In this document: positions 49,780 through 62,900 of the stretch, piece after piece
Layout: each line of letters opens with the position of its first letter
Position numbering within the stretch: position 1 is the first letter of the stretch
Source: Odontesthes bonariensis
Lineage: Eukaryota > Chordata > Actinopteri > Atheriniformes > Atherinopsidae
Reading direction: 5' to 3'
Length of the DNA: 64,000 nt
Assembly: GCF_027942865.1 (NCBI RefSeq)
Contig: NC_134509.1
Span: forward strand, 20,446,697-20,510,696
Made by a program: the position numbers and the translations under genes
Notes under the pieces: model-generated
Told to the model about the DNA's origin: nothing
Seen by the model: only the letters and a program-made list of their open reading frames with translations
The model's database searches: none

Positions 49780-52386
49780 ATGGCCGATAAGATGAGTATG
49801 TCTCTTGACGATATTATCAAGATGAGTAAGAAAGATGGCCGCGGCGGCGGCGGCGGAGGAGGAGGAGGAGGAGGAGGGTCGTACAGGCGGGGTGGAAGTT
49901 CAGCCCGAGCCGGTGGATCGTCGAGGCCGCCGGCGAGGAGTCGACCGAGTAACTTCAACCGTGAGCGGAACAACAGACCCACGCCGTATACCAGGGTATG
50001 AACGAGAGGCGCCGGAAACGCGGCCAAACGGCGCTGAAAGTATTATAACGATGGCTTCCTTCATGTTTAAACAGTAATCAGCTTATATAGTGCCCCGGAT
50101 TGTTTTATCTTTAATCCAATTTGTGTGGTTGAGTTGGGGGGGGAATAACGAGAAGTGAGCTCTGATTGATCTGAAAGTGATATTCATTCCACCTTCTAAC
50201 TGGATTTAACTCCCTCATCCACACTAAGATTTTTAGGTCAAACTCTTATTGATTTATCACCATGTTTCCTTCCTCCTCAGCTGCTACAACAACCAGAATC
50301 AACAGGTGGAGTAATAAAAACACTCCCTGTTGCAGGACTGTGTGGTTATCATGCTGGGTGTACAGAAAGCGTGTGGGTTCAGCCATTCAGGTACCCGTAA
50401 AACACCAGCCGGAGTCATTTTTGGTTTCAGCTCTGCTCCAAGGGGCCTAATTTCTGATGAGACTGATAGGGAGCTGGGATTCAGGGGGGGGGATGATCCA
50501 GCTGTTTCTCTTCAAACATTTGAGATGACACACAAACTGGTTAAAGAAGCAGCTTTTCTAACTTTCAGGCATGTTGTAAGCAGCGTTTGTGCTCACCAAC
50601 TTGTAGGTGATAGGATAGATGCACTAACCGCACATGAAAGAAAAGTTGCTCCGAAGAGGTGCAACACGACCAAAGAAAGATGGAAACTGACTGTAGTTGG
50701 ATGTTTAAATGTCTTCAAAAAGATAGCGTGTCCAGGAAAACAGGAAAAGGGTGATTTATTGAAACCTGTGCAGACATGGAAGATGGTTCTGTGCTGAGTT
50801 GTTATGTGTAGAGACAACACTGGTTCATCCCTCGAGTTAGGAGGCTTTTTTATGTTTGAATGGTTCGTAGATTAGGGCTAAGTGGGTTAGAAAGACCCAC
50901 ATCTTTCTGAAAAGGGTCAGATACAAGGACTGGAGCGATAATTGGTGAAAAGCAGTTGATGTCCAAAGTAAAACTACTTTAAAAACACCTTCAGAAGCTC
51001 TAGCTGCTCGGAGGGAAACAGAAAGAAGTGAGTGGTCGGTCAAGACTTATAAGAAAACAGGATTTTTGCTCCATTTCTGCCTGAAATATGATTATTTTTG
51101 GTCTACTAGCTTCTGCATAATCTTGCTAACAAATAAACCGCAAAGAAAATACACCAAATGATGACAAAAATATGGAAAAAGGGTCGCTGCGAACCCAAAG
51201 AAACGGAAACTGAGTCCAAATGTGTTTACAAGAATAGACAAAAGGGGGAAAAAACAAGTAGGTCAACGTGACAATAGATGGGCATTAAACAACAAAAATA
51301 TACCTGAGATGAACATGATGCAAAAAAAGATACAAAGGGACAATATGGCTGTAAAATAACAAGCTAAATAGACTAATAGCATCTTTCAGTGTTGGTATGT
51401 TGCTCATCTGTAGTGGGGCACATGCCATATCTGTGAATATTTGGCAGCTTACATAAAATCTGTATTTTCTTCTCCCTGCAGCCCAGAGAGTTGCCCGACA
51501 AATGGCAGCACGACATGTTTGAGGAGCACGTCGACGAACAAAGACGACCGAGAGAAGTAGCAGAAAGAACTGTAGAAAACGGTGGCAAGCTGCTGGTTTC
51601 TAACCTGGACTTTGGCGTGTCTGACTCGGATATCAAGGTAAGTCGGTAAACTGATCCACTTCGCTCACACCGTGTGCCGCGTGCGTCGCTCACGCTTTCT
51701 TCTCTGCTCTCCAGGAGCTGTTCGCAGAGTTTGGAGCATTAAAGACGGCATCGATACACTATGACCGGTCTGGTCGTAGTAAAGGAACTGCGGATGTCCA
51801 CTTTTTTAATAAGGCAGATGCCCTCAAAGCTTTGAAGCACTATGACGGTGTGCCTCTTGATGGTGAGTCCCATGCCGTGTATGCTGGGCACTGAAAGAAG
51901 AGCATAAACTTAAATACTCATTGATTTAACTTGCTTTTTTTTTTTTTCAGGCCGCCCCATGAAAATCCAACAAGTGACTTCAGAAACCAGCACACAGAGG
52001 TAAGACGTCATGCTCTTGACGGGGCATCATAGGCATATAAAAGTCAAATATGTGAACCAGAAACATCTTTCTAACTATTTTTTTTTGTGTGTTTTTTTAC
52101 CTATTAGCAGCTCAAACAAAGGGTTTGACCGCAGCCGGCTCGGTCAGCCCAGGTTTGAAAGGAGGCGAGGTGGCAACGGTGGAGGTTTCAGAGGTCGAGG
52201 GAGGGGAGGTGGCGGCGGCGGAGGAAACAGACCCCAGCTATCTGCAGAGGAGCTGGATGCTCAGTTGGATGCGTACAACGCTCAGGTGTGTACCTTTTTG
52301 TTGCACATGTATGCGTCTGACTGTATGGAGATGATTTTAAAATCCTATTTAAATTTTTCTTTCAGTGTCAGATGGACACCAGTTAA
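49780..52386 (+). CDS. alyref: Aly/REF mRNA export factor (6 exons)
   Basis: Nuclear adaptor of the TREX complex that links spliced mRNA to the helicase UAP56/DDX39B and the export receptor NXF1. Exons: 49780-49995, 51482-51637, 51715-51862, 51951-51999, 52108-52285, 52366-52386. All are GT-AG and close to 255 aa (human 257). Features in order: N-terminal UAP56-binding motif [15 protein letters not shown] (5-19); a run of 12 Gly followed by RGG/RS-rich sequence (22-70); RRM about 106-183 with RNP2 LLVSNL (109-114) and RNP1 SKGTADVHF (146-154); a second Arg/Gly-rich region; and the C-terminal UAP56-binding motif [16 protein letters not shown] ending in QMDTS. The acceptor of exon 5 is TAGCAG, a NAGNAG tandem that could add or drop one Ser. 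The last coding exon has only 21 bases. Intron 1 holds a relic of Tc1 family A. Confidence 0.97.
50790..51050 (-). repeat. Relic of Tc1 family A in alyref intron 1
   Basis: The segment with GACAACACTGGTTCATCCCT, GAGTTAGGAG and GGTCAAGACTTATAAG matches the right-hand non-coding part of the copies at 6923-8072 (from 7790) and 13921-15245 (from 14945). The transposase part is absent or unrecognisable. This is a third, heavily decayed member of the family. Confidence 0.7.
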
Positions 52387-52973
52387 GAGGCTCTGAGGAT
52401 CCATTTTCCATTGTTTTCAGTCTTAACTGAAGAGGACGACTCAGAATTCAATGCAATTATGTTCTGATACCATTTTATTATATGGACGGTTTTCTTTGTT
52501 TTGTTTTTTAGTATTTTTATGACATTGGTTTTTTGGGGGGTTAATGTGTTTTGAGGATTATCCTCTATGTATATAAACAGTTAATTGCCTTAAACTCGCA
52601 GTGTGATCTGATATTTTTTTTTTCCCTTTTTAAATAATGTCGGCATTATTCTACAACGGGCTGTTTATTCCAGTGTTAGATGATGATGTAAATCACTTCT
52701 GTCACTTGATGCTGAATACTTGTGATGTGAACTTGTTCAGAAATTTCTACATAAATGTACATAATTGAACTGTCTTTTACTGACTGTCTGATTTATGGAA
52801 ATTCAAGTTAAACCAGCACTATAATGCCAGAACAAAGTGGGATTCGTGAAATACTTTATTATCAAACAGTACAAAATACATCCCCTTTCTATTCTGAGGT
52901 TTTATAGCAGAGTATTAAAAATGATTTGACTATCAAGTGTTAAAATCGCATACATATAACCTCAGCTGAGCAA
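52387..52973 (+). other. alyref 3' UTR region
   Basis: Follows the alyref stop codon. It is T-rich and A/T-rich with ATG/TGTA words; the canonical AATAAA was not seen, so a variant signal or a more distal site is likely. It ends where the next Tc1-like fragment begins. Confidence 0.45.
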
Positions 52974-53619
52974 CACATTCAGGTGTGTGTTAACACAATG
53001 CCAAGGACGAAAGACATCAGCAATGATCTTAGAGAAGCAGTTGTTGCTGCCCATCAGTCTGGGAAGGGTTATAAGGCAATTTCCAAACTATTTGGAGTCC
53101 ATCATTCTACAGAGAGAAAGATTATTCACAAGTGGAAAACATTCAGGACAGCTGTCAATCTTCCCAGGAGTGGACGTCCCAGCAAGGTCAAAAACCCAAG
53201 AGCTACATCTCAGACTCTACAGGCCTCAGTTAGCATGTTAAAGGTTAAAGTTCATGACAGCTCAGTTGGAAAAAGGCTGAACAAGTATGGCTTGTTTGGA
53301 AGGGCTGCAGGAGAAAGCCTCTTCTCTCTAAAAAGAACATGGCAGCACAGCTTAGGTTTGCAAAGCTGCATCTGAACAAACCACAAGACTTCTGGAACAA
53401 TGTCCTTTGGACAGACCAGACCAAAGTGGAGATGTTTGCTCATAATGCACAGCAGCACGTTTGGAAAAAACCAAACACAGCATATCAGCACAAACACCTC
53501 ATACCAGCTGTCAAGCACGGTGGTGGAGGGCTGATGATCTGGGCTTGTTCTGCAGACTCCTCTGGATACCAAAGTATTCTAGAGTCAAATGTGAGGCCAT
53601 CTGTCCGACAGCTAAAGCT
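52974..53619 (+). mobile_element. Tc1-like transposon, family B copy 2 (truncated)
   Basis: Starts at CATTCAGGTGTGTGTTAACA, shared with the copy at 45789-46965 but in opposite orientation, and lacks terminal repeats. The transposase begins at 52998 (MPRTKDISNDLREAVVAAHQ). After frameshifts, 53339-53619 encodes the catalytic start NVLWTDQTKVEMF with the first Asp, then VKHGGGGLMIWACS. The segment with the second Asp is missing and sequence skips to SGYQSILESNVRPSVRQLK. It ends at about 53619 without the DDE Glu/Asp. Inactive. Confidence 0.82.
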
Positions 53620-53989
53620 TTTCTTGGTGCAGCTTAACATGTCATATGTGCTGTGTTCAGCTGAGTTTCTATTTTCTTAATCTTAGGACCTGGTAGGAAT
53701 CATATGTTCATTTTTTTTAGTATGCTATATGTCCTTTACTTTCTATTTTAGATGCACATATCATATATTTTAAATGTATTGTAGACCAATCAAGGCCATG
53801 TCGGCTCTTCACTTTTCAGAATAATTTGTTCTTACTGCTGGTAAATTGAAGCGATTACAACAAATTATTTGTTGGCTTTCCACGTTGTCAGAATCTCCTG
53901 TGACGTAACGCTGTACACAGAAGGCGAAAAGTACGGTAAAATCTGTAGCTTTGTCTGTATTTCTATCGTAACTCGTGCTTCCTCAATGG

Positions 53990-54178
53990 TGAATACTGTC
54001 GCTTGGGCTGTACGTCACTCGTGTGGAGCGCGCGCGGAGCCGTTCCTGGAAACGTCTTGCGCGGGCGGCGCACGGGGCGGCGCCGTTCCCTTGTTCGCCA
54101 TACTTGCACAAGATCTCAGAGCAACGAACGCACTTACCGCAGAGGCACCTGAAATCACCGCTGCTTTTCAAAACAAAG
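53990..54178 (+). promoter_or_regulatory. CpG-rich promoter and non-coding first exon of arhgdia
   Basis: A sharp GC- and CpG-rich block (GAGCGCGCGCGGAGCC, GGGCGGCGCACGGGGCGGC) with a CACGACGT-free, GC-box-like composition and no TATA box. It ends in a donor AAACAAAG/GTAAGC at 54178/54179. The first coding exon of arhgdia begins with only two bases before its ATG, so a non-coding exon must lie upstream and this is the obvious candidate. Confidence 0.65.
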
Positions 54179-56942
54179 GTAAGCCCTTTCTGTGTCTAGT
54201 GCAGCTGATAACACTGTCCCAGGTCTAATCCTCACCGGCGCACGCGGCTGAAACCGCTTCGAAGTCGCTCGTGCTATGTCAGTTGATGATAACTTGTCAT
54301 GCTAATGTTAGCCGCAGACTCCCGTTAGCATCCCTGAATTGTTCCCAGCTAGCCGCTTGTCTTCCCTGTGAGTCCCACCCTGTCGGAGACGGCTGACACC
54401 TAGAAAAGTTCAGCCACATTTTGATGAGTAAATTAATTTGCTCGTTTATGTTAGTTAATCGTGAGTTATTGTTGTAATGATGTGCTGTCAAAAGCACCAT
54501 GTCTGCCGGTTTTCTGGAAAGAATCCTGTGCAGATTGTTAGCCTCAAGCTACATGCCTTTAACAGTAGTCACATAGCTGTTGTCAAGTTCTGGAAAAAAA
54601 CTTCTTCATCACAGCTTTGTACATCTCTTCCATTTAATCCTTGACAATTTTTTTAAAATATATATCTTGAAGATTGGTCTAACTTAAAATTCCTTGACCT
54701 ATCAAATTATGTGTCCAAAATGGTGAATGAATTTCAGTTGTTTTGTCATAATATAAATCTTTTTGAGAGTCACGGCCCATTTTTGATAGTTGTTACTAAA
54801 ATTGCTACTCAGTAGTTAAAAGATAGGCTCACTGATGTGGAAAGCTGATATCCAAATCTTGTGGCCTTATATGAAAATACTACAGAAAGGGTATCTTGAT
54901 ACTTGTGGTGAATATACACGAGTATAGGTTTGTCCGACGACATTAAAAACTATGGAAAGCTTGATGACCTAATCAGGTCACATAACCAGATGGGTGACAT
55001 AATTGGTGCTACACCAGAAAGGGGCTGAACTTCAGCGGCTGTTTGCTGCTGCTGTTGTTTAATACAGAAACATCAACACAAAAGAAGCCAACAGGAGACA
55101 GATGAAGTGTCAACTAGACCCTCTTAATGTGGATCTGAAGTTTCCAGTTTCCCGTCCTGCTCAGTGACAGTTGACCTGCTGTTTCTCTTGCAGCTGGGTG
55201 TAGGTCTGTCTCACACATTATATTATGTCATAATGTCAACAATTTAGATGTCGTTACAAGGCGGCCTACCTCTTAACTTCTTAACCCCCCCCACCCCCCC
55301 CAAGCCTGTAGCTGTTAACCCTGTGCAAACACGAGCAAGTGGAAAGGGAAAACCAAGAAGTCGTGCTTCCTTTCTTTTAGGAATTTTAAGTGGCATCACA
55401 AAGAAGACATAACTCTGACTCAGATGAAAGACTCGGGTAGAGGTATGCACAGAAACTCATGTTTAATGATGCAGCACCTCCTATACGTCTGCATTCACAG
55501 TTTTAACAACTTTGGTTTGCCTCCTCGTTCATATTTATTATGTTCAAGGGTAAATAAACTCTGACCTGAGAGATACAATTACCTTAGCAGCTTCCATTTT
55601 CGTTAGCTGTAACTTAAAATAACAAAAACACCGGAGCTTTTACACCTCCTGTGCATAACGTACAATGAACGGATGTCAAATATGTGTTCAAAACATTATT
55701 ACTGAGTAAGAAGTGTTGTTTAGAGATGTTTTAGAGCTATCTGTAGCTTGTTTTGTGACCAATGGTTTGAAACCCAATTTAGCTAAAGGTCGCTAACGTT
55801 TAAGGACACCAAAAATGCTTAAAATAAGTGATTTTATTGTTTTAAATCCCTGAAATTGTTCAAATTGTCAAGATAGTAGCTATTAGCGAACCAGATCCTC
55901 AACTAAGAATTATTTGTATTTCAATTTAATCTGCAGAGGATTTTCTTGGTTTATTGATTAATCACGTGGCCTTTAAAATGTCAGAGAATACAGAGCGATG
56001 CCAGTTTGGATTACTAATGTCGTATATTGTCAAGCGCCTGATCAATAATCCAACAACCACATATTTTAGGTGTGTCATTAAGTGAAGAAATGAAAAGTAT
56101 ACCTTCTGTTTGAGAGCCTGAAACCAGTTTTAGAGTTTAAACCTTATTTTATTGTCTTATTATCTGACCTTATGTTCAGCAACGATTGTTGGAACCTCAA
56201 GCCTTTATGGGTCAGAAATGTACATTAAACTGTCCTCTGTGCTTCTCAGTGCGTTGATGCATTAAAGTGGCTACGTTAAAGTTATTAAAGACGGACAACC
56301 GGGGCGAAGAGGGTGGTACTGATTCAGATGTCTGCTCTGCATTCTTTGGGTCTCACCCCTTAGATGCTTGCAGTGCTGCGGGTGGGACGGCCTTAATGTG
56401 AATGTCAAGACTTGGCTCACACAGAGCGCTTCCTGCTTTTGTTACTCGCTGCGTTTTGCTGAGGAAATCTTGCCAGCACTAATCTCAATCAAAAGACGAA
56501 CCCTTCCACAGGGAAACACGAAAAACAAACATTTTCTGTTGCATAAATTGCTCTGGCAGCGGCTCAGCTCGCTTATAATTTTATTTTGAGTCCTCGTTTC
56601 CTCCTCGTCTGGAGCTTTATGAGGACAAAAGCAGCCTTGTTCTTGTACTTGATGTTTTTCATAAAATAAATGACGTCTCCCAGAACATATTACAGTAAAA
56701 AAACAAATATACCTAAATATTGTGTAGGCCTGTGAGGCCCTTCCTCCACAAAAAGGATCATGTGTTCCATTCAGCCTCATTCATGACTCTGCAGCGTGCT
56801 GATGACGCTGTTTCAGATGATGTCACACAGCAGAGTGAGGTCAGCAACATGAAGCTGTTGTTGGTACCACCTGACCAGATGAGCCTGCTTTATTTCCCTG
56901 CTCCTGCTCTGCGGCGTTCACCGTTTTTTCTTATGTGTCCAG
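54179..56942 (+). other. arhgdia intron 1
   Basis: About 2.8 kb of non-coding DNA between the presumed first exon and coding exon 1. It contains a C-run (about 55286-55302) and otherwise no assigned element. Confidence 0.5.
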
Positions 56943-56944
56943 AC

Positions 56945-59900
56945 ATGGCTGAGGATGACGTGACCCCAGAGCAGCTAGCAGCCATTGCCGCCGAAAATGA
57001 GGAGCCAGAGCCTGTGAACTACAAGCCACCAGCCCAGAAGTCTGTGAAAGAGATCCAGGAGCTGGATAAGGATGATGAAAGCTTACGCAAATATAAAGAA
57101 GCCCTGCTTGGTCCTGGGATTGCTGAGGCTGGTAATACCTGTGTGTGTGTGTGTGGACGAGAGAGAAAGAAACAAGGAAGTGCTGCCGGTTAAAAGAGTT
57201 TTAAGAGTTTTTCCATAAATCCTAAACTCCTCTTCTGCCTGGAAGATTCCTTCTGCTTTGTTTATGAGTTGGGAAGAAGCTGCATGAGTGAATCAGTCGG
57301 TCAGTATTTAGGAGAAAGAACCTACAGAACATATTTATGTAAAAAGGTGAAAAAATTGTTTGAGAATGAATAGAAGCAGATGGGTTGTCTTATTCTGTGA
57401 AGTAGAGCTTAGATGGCTTTAATAGTTAACCTTAATTTAGTTGTTTTATTCTTTAATGTCAGTAGGAAGTTATTTTAAAAGTTGATTCAATTAAGAGTTT
57501 TTGTAGTTGGTTTATTAGATGTAAGGACTTATGTTTTATTTGATGTCGGAGGGATTTGGTGCTTCATCAATCCATCGAATGCTGTGACCCACAATCCTCC
57601 TGAATATTGGATTTCTTATAATCCGTCGGCTGACGGGAAACATGCTCATCATTGAATAAACTGTGAATAAACTGAAGTCTAATTAACACGGACTGACTCA
57701 ACTACCGCAGAGATGTCCTACATTCAGCTCCCCGGAGCTCACAGAGCTTGGACCGTTTTGAAAAAAGCTTGACTGACAAAAAGAAGAATCTGCATTATAT
57801 AAGAAATCTGTGCATCTTAAATTGAGCTCTGGGACACTGCGGGCGCTTTTAGACTCGCAGATGCTGCAGATCAGACTCTGAACACTGCAGAGATCTGAGC
57901 TGTTAGCAGCCACAGCAAAGGTGGGTGGGCTGATCTTACCTTTCTGGGGATGATCTAAGCTGGCATATGGTCAGAGGAATCCTTCAGATCGTGTTATTCT
58001 ATAAATATATAAACAGCACGGTCTTCTGTCCTGTTTTTTGGTCTCATTTATGCTGCCGCCTCCTCTCGCTGACACGAAAACAGCAGCACAGGAGACAGGA
58101 AATGGCTTTTATTTCTTATTTCTTAAATCTCTAATTTCAGGAAGTTCTGGTGAAGATGGCAGCACGAGACATGCTGATAAACAGTTTTTAATGTTAGTCT
58201 AATATGAAATGACACAGGGGGATAAAGATTAAACTGAAAGCAACTGGTCTCCTTTAGTTAATTCTTCAGAATTGTCAGTAAGGACGAGAAGAAAACACTT
58301 TCACATCTCTGACTGCAGCGGAGGAGAATTTAAAACAAGCCAAGCAGTAGATTGGAAGTCATGGTGTGATATGAAACATGTAAGTTGGTAGTTTACCCGA
58401 CTAAAACGAGTCGGTTTAGCATCACCAGCAGGTGGCGGTAGGAGCTTCTTAACACACGTGGTCACTAACCAGAAGCTAAAGCAGTCAGAGGAGACGTCTT
58501 AGGTTATTCTTTTATTAGCTTATGTGATAATTCTCTCATGTCGTGGAGTTTCGGCCATTTTCATGGTCCAGTTTTAAAAGGATTTGCCATTTCCTGCCAC
58601 TTTTTGTGACGTGCAGATTTAACAGAGGATGAGTTTTAACTGCTCCCATCCACTGTCAGAGCATATGTTGAATATATAAACCATGGATGTTCAAATGATG
58701 TAAAGTGAGAAACATCTGAAGCTGCAGAGGGTCCATGCAGCTGCCTTTATGTCCTCTCACATGTCTGGATGGAGCTTCTGTTTCAGTGTCTTGGTCGTCT
58801 GAATTGAATCGTCTGTTTTTTCTTTCTGTTCACACCTCAGATCCCAGCGTGTCCAATGTCCAGGTGACCCGGATGTCTTTAATGTGTGAGAGTGCACCAA
58901 ACCCACTGATTCTGGACCTGCAGGGTGAGTCTCCTGAATTGTTGGCTGAATATCATGTATCGTGTCGTATCATGAGATTAGTGTATCGCTACAGTCCTAA
59001 CATACATTTATATATATATATACATACATACATACATACATTTATATATTTATACATACATACATTTATATATTTATACATACATACATTCATACATTTA
59101 TATATTTATATATACATACATACATACATACATACATACTATTTTTTTTCCATTGTGCTGAACCGTCTGCTGTTGTGATGTATTGATTACCAGCAGAGTT
59201 GGAGATAAAACTGAAGAATTACATTCTTCACATTGTTTTCTATTTTTCTTTTTGCTCCAGCAGGCCACGATTTGAATGAGCCCAGAACATTCTGTCCCGT
59301 GTCTCCTTTACCCTGCATCACTGCAGCATTTCTTACCTTCTCAGCTAATTATGAATGCCCAATCAATGAAAACACTGCTGACTTGGACTGTCTGCTTTTT
59401 AAATATATACCTTCCATCAACTCTGTATGAGAATCACAGATAGCCTGATACCTTCAGAGTGAGTTTATCCTGAATCGAACTCTTGTGAAGGTAGAAAATG
59501 CCCAGAAAGCCTAATGTTAACGTGGGCTGCAGAACGTTGCCATGCTGCTTGTTGGGGGGACATGTTTTGCCTTTAAATGAAAAGCTCCCAGTGTTTCCCT
59601 TTGAGCCCCTGGAGCTAAAAGTGAGTCTTTAAAGCTGTAACGCTCTTCTATTGTAGCGTATCCTCAAAAGTTGGCATCTGAAAGGTTAGTTTTCACTCAT
59701 TAAAAAGATCTCTTTATCTCCTGTTAGGAGGAATTATTCAACCCTCACTGCTGGCACCTTTTAAGCAGTTTTAGTTTTGTTGGTGAAAACACATGAAAAA
59801 ACCTGCTGAGGATGAGTCACTTTAAATAAGCCGTTAATGTTGATAAGTTCCAAATAAAGAAGGCTCATGTGATGTCGGGTTATAGTGAAGATTAAAATGT

Positions 59901-62900
59901 GAAGAGATGGAGAACACATGCTGTGCTCATCAGGAACATGCCTGGGAACTACAGAGCACTCCCATTTTAGCCTCCCTCCACTGGCTGCCTGTGCATTTTA
60001 GAATCCATTTTAAGATTCTTTTATTTGTTTTTAAATCTTTAAATGGACTCGCCCCGCCTTACCTCTCTGAGCTGCTCCATTCGTATGCTCCTGGTCAGCT
60101 GCTCCTGGAGGTACCGAGGGCTAAACGGAAGCTCAGAGGAGACAGAGCCTTTTCCGCGGTCCGAAACTTTGGAACGACCTCCCATTTTATCAGACAAGCC
60201 CCTTCACTGCCCATTTTTAAAACTCATCTTAAAACCCATTTTTATTCCCTGGCTTTTAACCCAGCGTGAGACTCTGTTTCTGTTATTGTTTTATTGTTTT
60301 TATTATTTTAATATTGTTGTTGTTTATTGTTGTTTTTACATTGTTCTTGTGTTTTATGCCTTGTTTTATTTTGTGTTGTACAGCACTTTGTTTCAGCCAC
60401 GGCTGTGTTAAAAGGCTATATAAATAAAGTTGATGATGATGATGGATGCTCACCTGTCTGATAGATTTAGAGGCCTGTGAGTCTTTACCTCCAGTTCAGG
60501 GCTGTGAAGAAAAGGTGCGTCTAAGTTAGTCACAAGTCCAAGTAAGTTCAGCTGCTGAGTTCTCCCACTTATCAGCACTTCATGCAGCAGTTCATAAAGG
60601 GATCCATCCATCCATCCATTCATCCATCCAACTGTTCATTAGTTGCCTTTTGCTTATCTGAGGTTGGGAAGCAGATCCAGACATCCCTCTCCCCGGCGAT
60701 ACTCTCCATCTCTTGGGGGATCTTGAGGTGTTCCCAGGCCAGAAGGGATATATAATCCCTGCAGTGAGTTCTGGGTCTGCCCCAGGCCTCCCCCCAGTTG
60801 GACATGCCCGAAAAACCTCCAAAGGCGGCAAATCCCCAATCCGTCTGTCCATCTGTGGCTCCAACAACTAGATCCCGAGATACTTAAACTCCTCTGCTTG
60901 AGGCAGCGACCCGTCTCCGACCTGGAGGGAGCGCTTCAGCGCAGGTTGTGACAGAACCACATCATCTGCAAAAGGCAAATATGCAAACCCGAATCAGACC
61001 CACTCCTCTCCACAGATCCCATCCATGAAAACCACAAACGGTATAAGTGACGAGGGGCGGCCCAACACGCCCCGTTAAAGAGCTCGACTTTGTGCCGAGG
61101 ATGTAGACGCGGCTCTTAGTTCGGTTATACGGGGACCGGATAATCTGCAAAACCTCCACAGAATCAAGCCTTCTCCAAGTCCACAAAAAACAGACTGGAT
61201 GGTGGAAACCTGTCAAAGCGCCGCAGCTACAGTTAACCTTAATCCGTTAGTGTTTGGGATAAATGATTTAACTGGAAGATCAATGAGGGCACAGATATGA
61301 CTTTGTATTGTTCGTTTTTGTTCTGAATTCTCATTGATTCATATTGTTTCCCCACTTTTGGTTTCTTACAGGAGACTTGGAAGCCTTTAAGAAGCAGGCG
61401 TTTGTGCTGAAGGAAGGAGTAGAATACAAAATAAAGATCAGCTTTAAGGTGAGAGCGACTGTGGGGACATCAGGGACTGTGTTGCCTCTGAATGAAGAAA
61501 CAGAATCAACTTGTGTTACTCGGGAAGCTTTTGGGATGAATCACTGATATCTGGTGTGGATGTCAGACGTTTAATTAGTTTAAAAATCCAGTTCAGTCGA
61601 TTATTCGTCTCTGCTCACATCACACGTTTGTCTGGACTAACTCGGCATGTTCTGATGGCCAGACCTTCTCAATGTTTGTGTCCTCAGGTGAACAAGGAGA
61701 TCGTTTCAGGTCTGAAGTACGTGCAGCAGACGTTCAGGAAAGGAATGAAGAGTGAGTGACTTTTCTCTTGTTTTTTTTAAATGATGTTCACAAACACAGC
61801 AGGTTTTCCCCTGAAGCTCAACGGGCACTTTCAGACCAAACAGTTCTGGGGCTCTCCTGAAGCCTTCTGCAGAAGATCGCCAGCCAGATGAGTCAAAACT
61901 CCTGTTGGTTTAAACACAGTAGCTCTCTGTCTCAGCCCTGTTTTAACACCTCTTTGTTAACAGTTTTAAAGGGTGGAGAATTAGAAAGAGCTCAAAGGCA
62001 GCGGCTCCAACTCTATATATCTATATAGATGGTTCAGTTTAGCTGTAAGTTAGCAGCAGATGCTAGCAAACAATGCTTTCTCATCAATAGTAATGGAGAC
62101 CTACATCTTTATCAGAAACATGCCGATAATGTAACGCTAACACACAGAAAGCGGTACATGGCGTTCAATGTAGCAGCGAGAGCGAGGAGAGGACCGGTGT
62201 TGTGTTGGAAACATACCTTATCCACACAGCTGCAGGTCAATGAGTTACAGAACGGAACCGTTCAGCCAGAAAGCTTCAGCTAACAAAGTAATGTGGGAAC
62301 AATAATGTTCATCTTTCAGAAAGGAGCAGCAATAACTCCTCAGAAGTTGTTGTACGTCATCTTCATTAGCTCAGCTGTTAGCGTTAGCTGCTGCTAAAGG
62401 AGAAAATAAGTCAATAAATAAACCATGAGGAGTTATTTCTCAGATGCTTCCATTTCCCTGCTCTGAAGTTCAGGCTCTGAGAGTTGGAGAAGTGATTTTT
62501 ACACAATATGTCACCTTTAACTCGGAGTAAAATATTGTAGTCATTAGTCTCCTTCAGCTCCCAGCTCAGTATCTGCAGTGTGGGCAGAAAGAAGTTCCCT
62601 CTGGTCTGAAAGGGCCTGATATTTCCTTTGTTAGATTGAGCTCTTCCCCATAAAACTGAGTACCAGGTAATGGAAACTTAGAGCAGCTCACTACAACACA
62701 GTCCTCCGCTACATGCACCAACAGCCTAATGAGCTGCTGACCTCAGCCGTAGCACAATGAATCCTAGAAACGTCACTGTCCGCCTGTTTAGGTACTAAAT
62801 GCGCTTCAGTACGCTGCTGCTTACAGAGCGGGTGCTTCTCTGAGTCAACCAGGGATAGTTGGGTGCTACTTCATTAAATCTTGGTATCAAGGATGCTTCT

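Noticed and set aside
50330-50797. 155-residue ORF in alyref intron 1
   Set aside because: No recognisable domain, and it lies in a repeat-bearing intron next to a Tc1 relic. An open frame of this length can arise by chance.
58735-59178. 147-residue ORF overlapping arhgdia coding exon 2
   Set aside because: Reads through exon, donor site and a CATA/TATA repeat. Only 58841-58924 is coding, as part of arhgdia.
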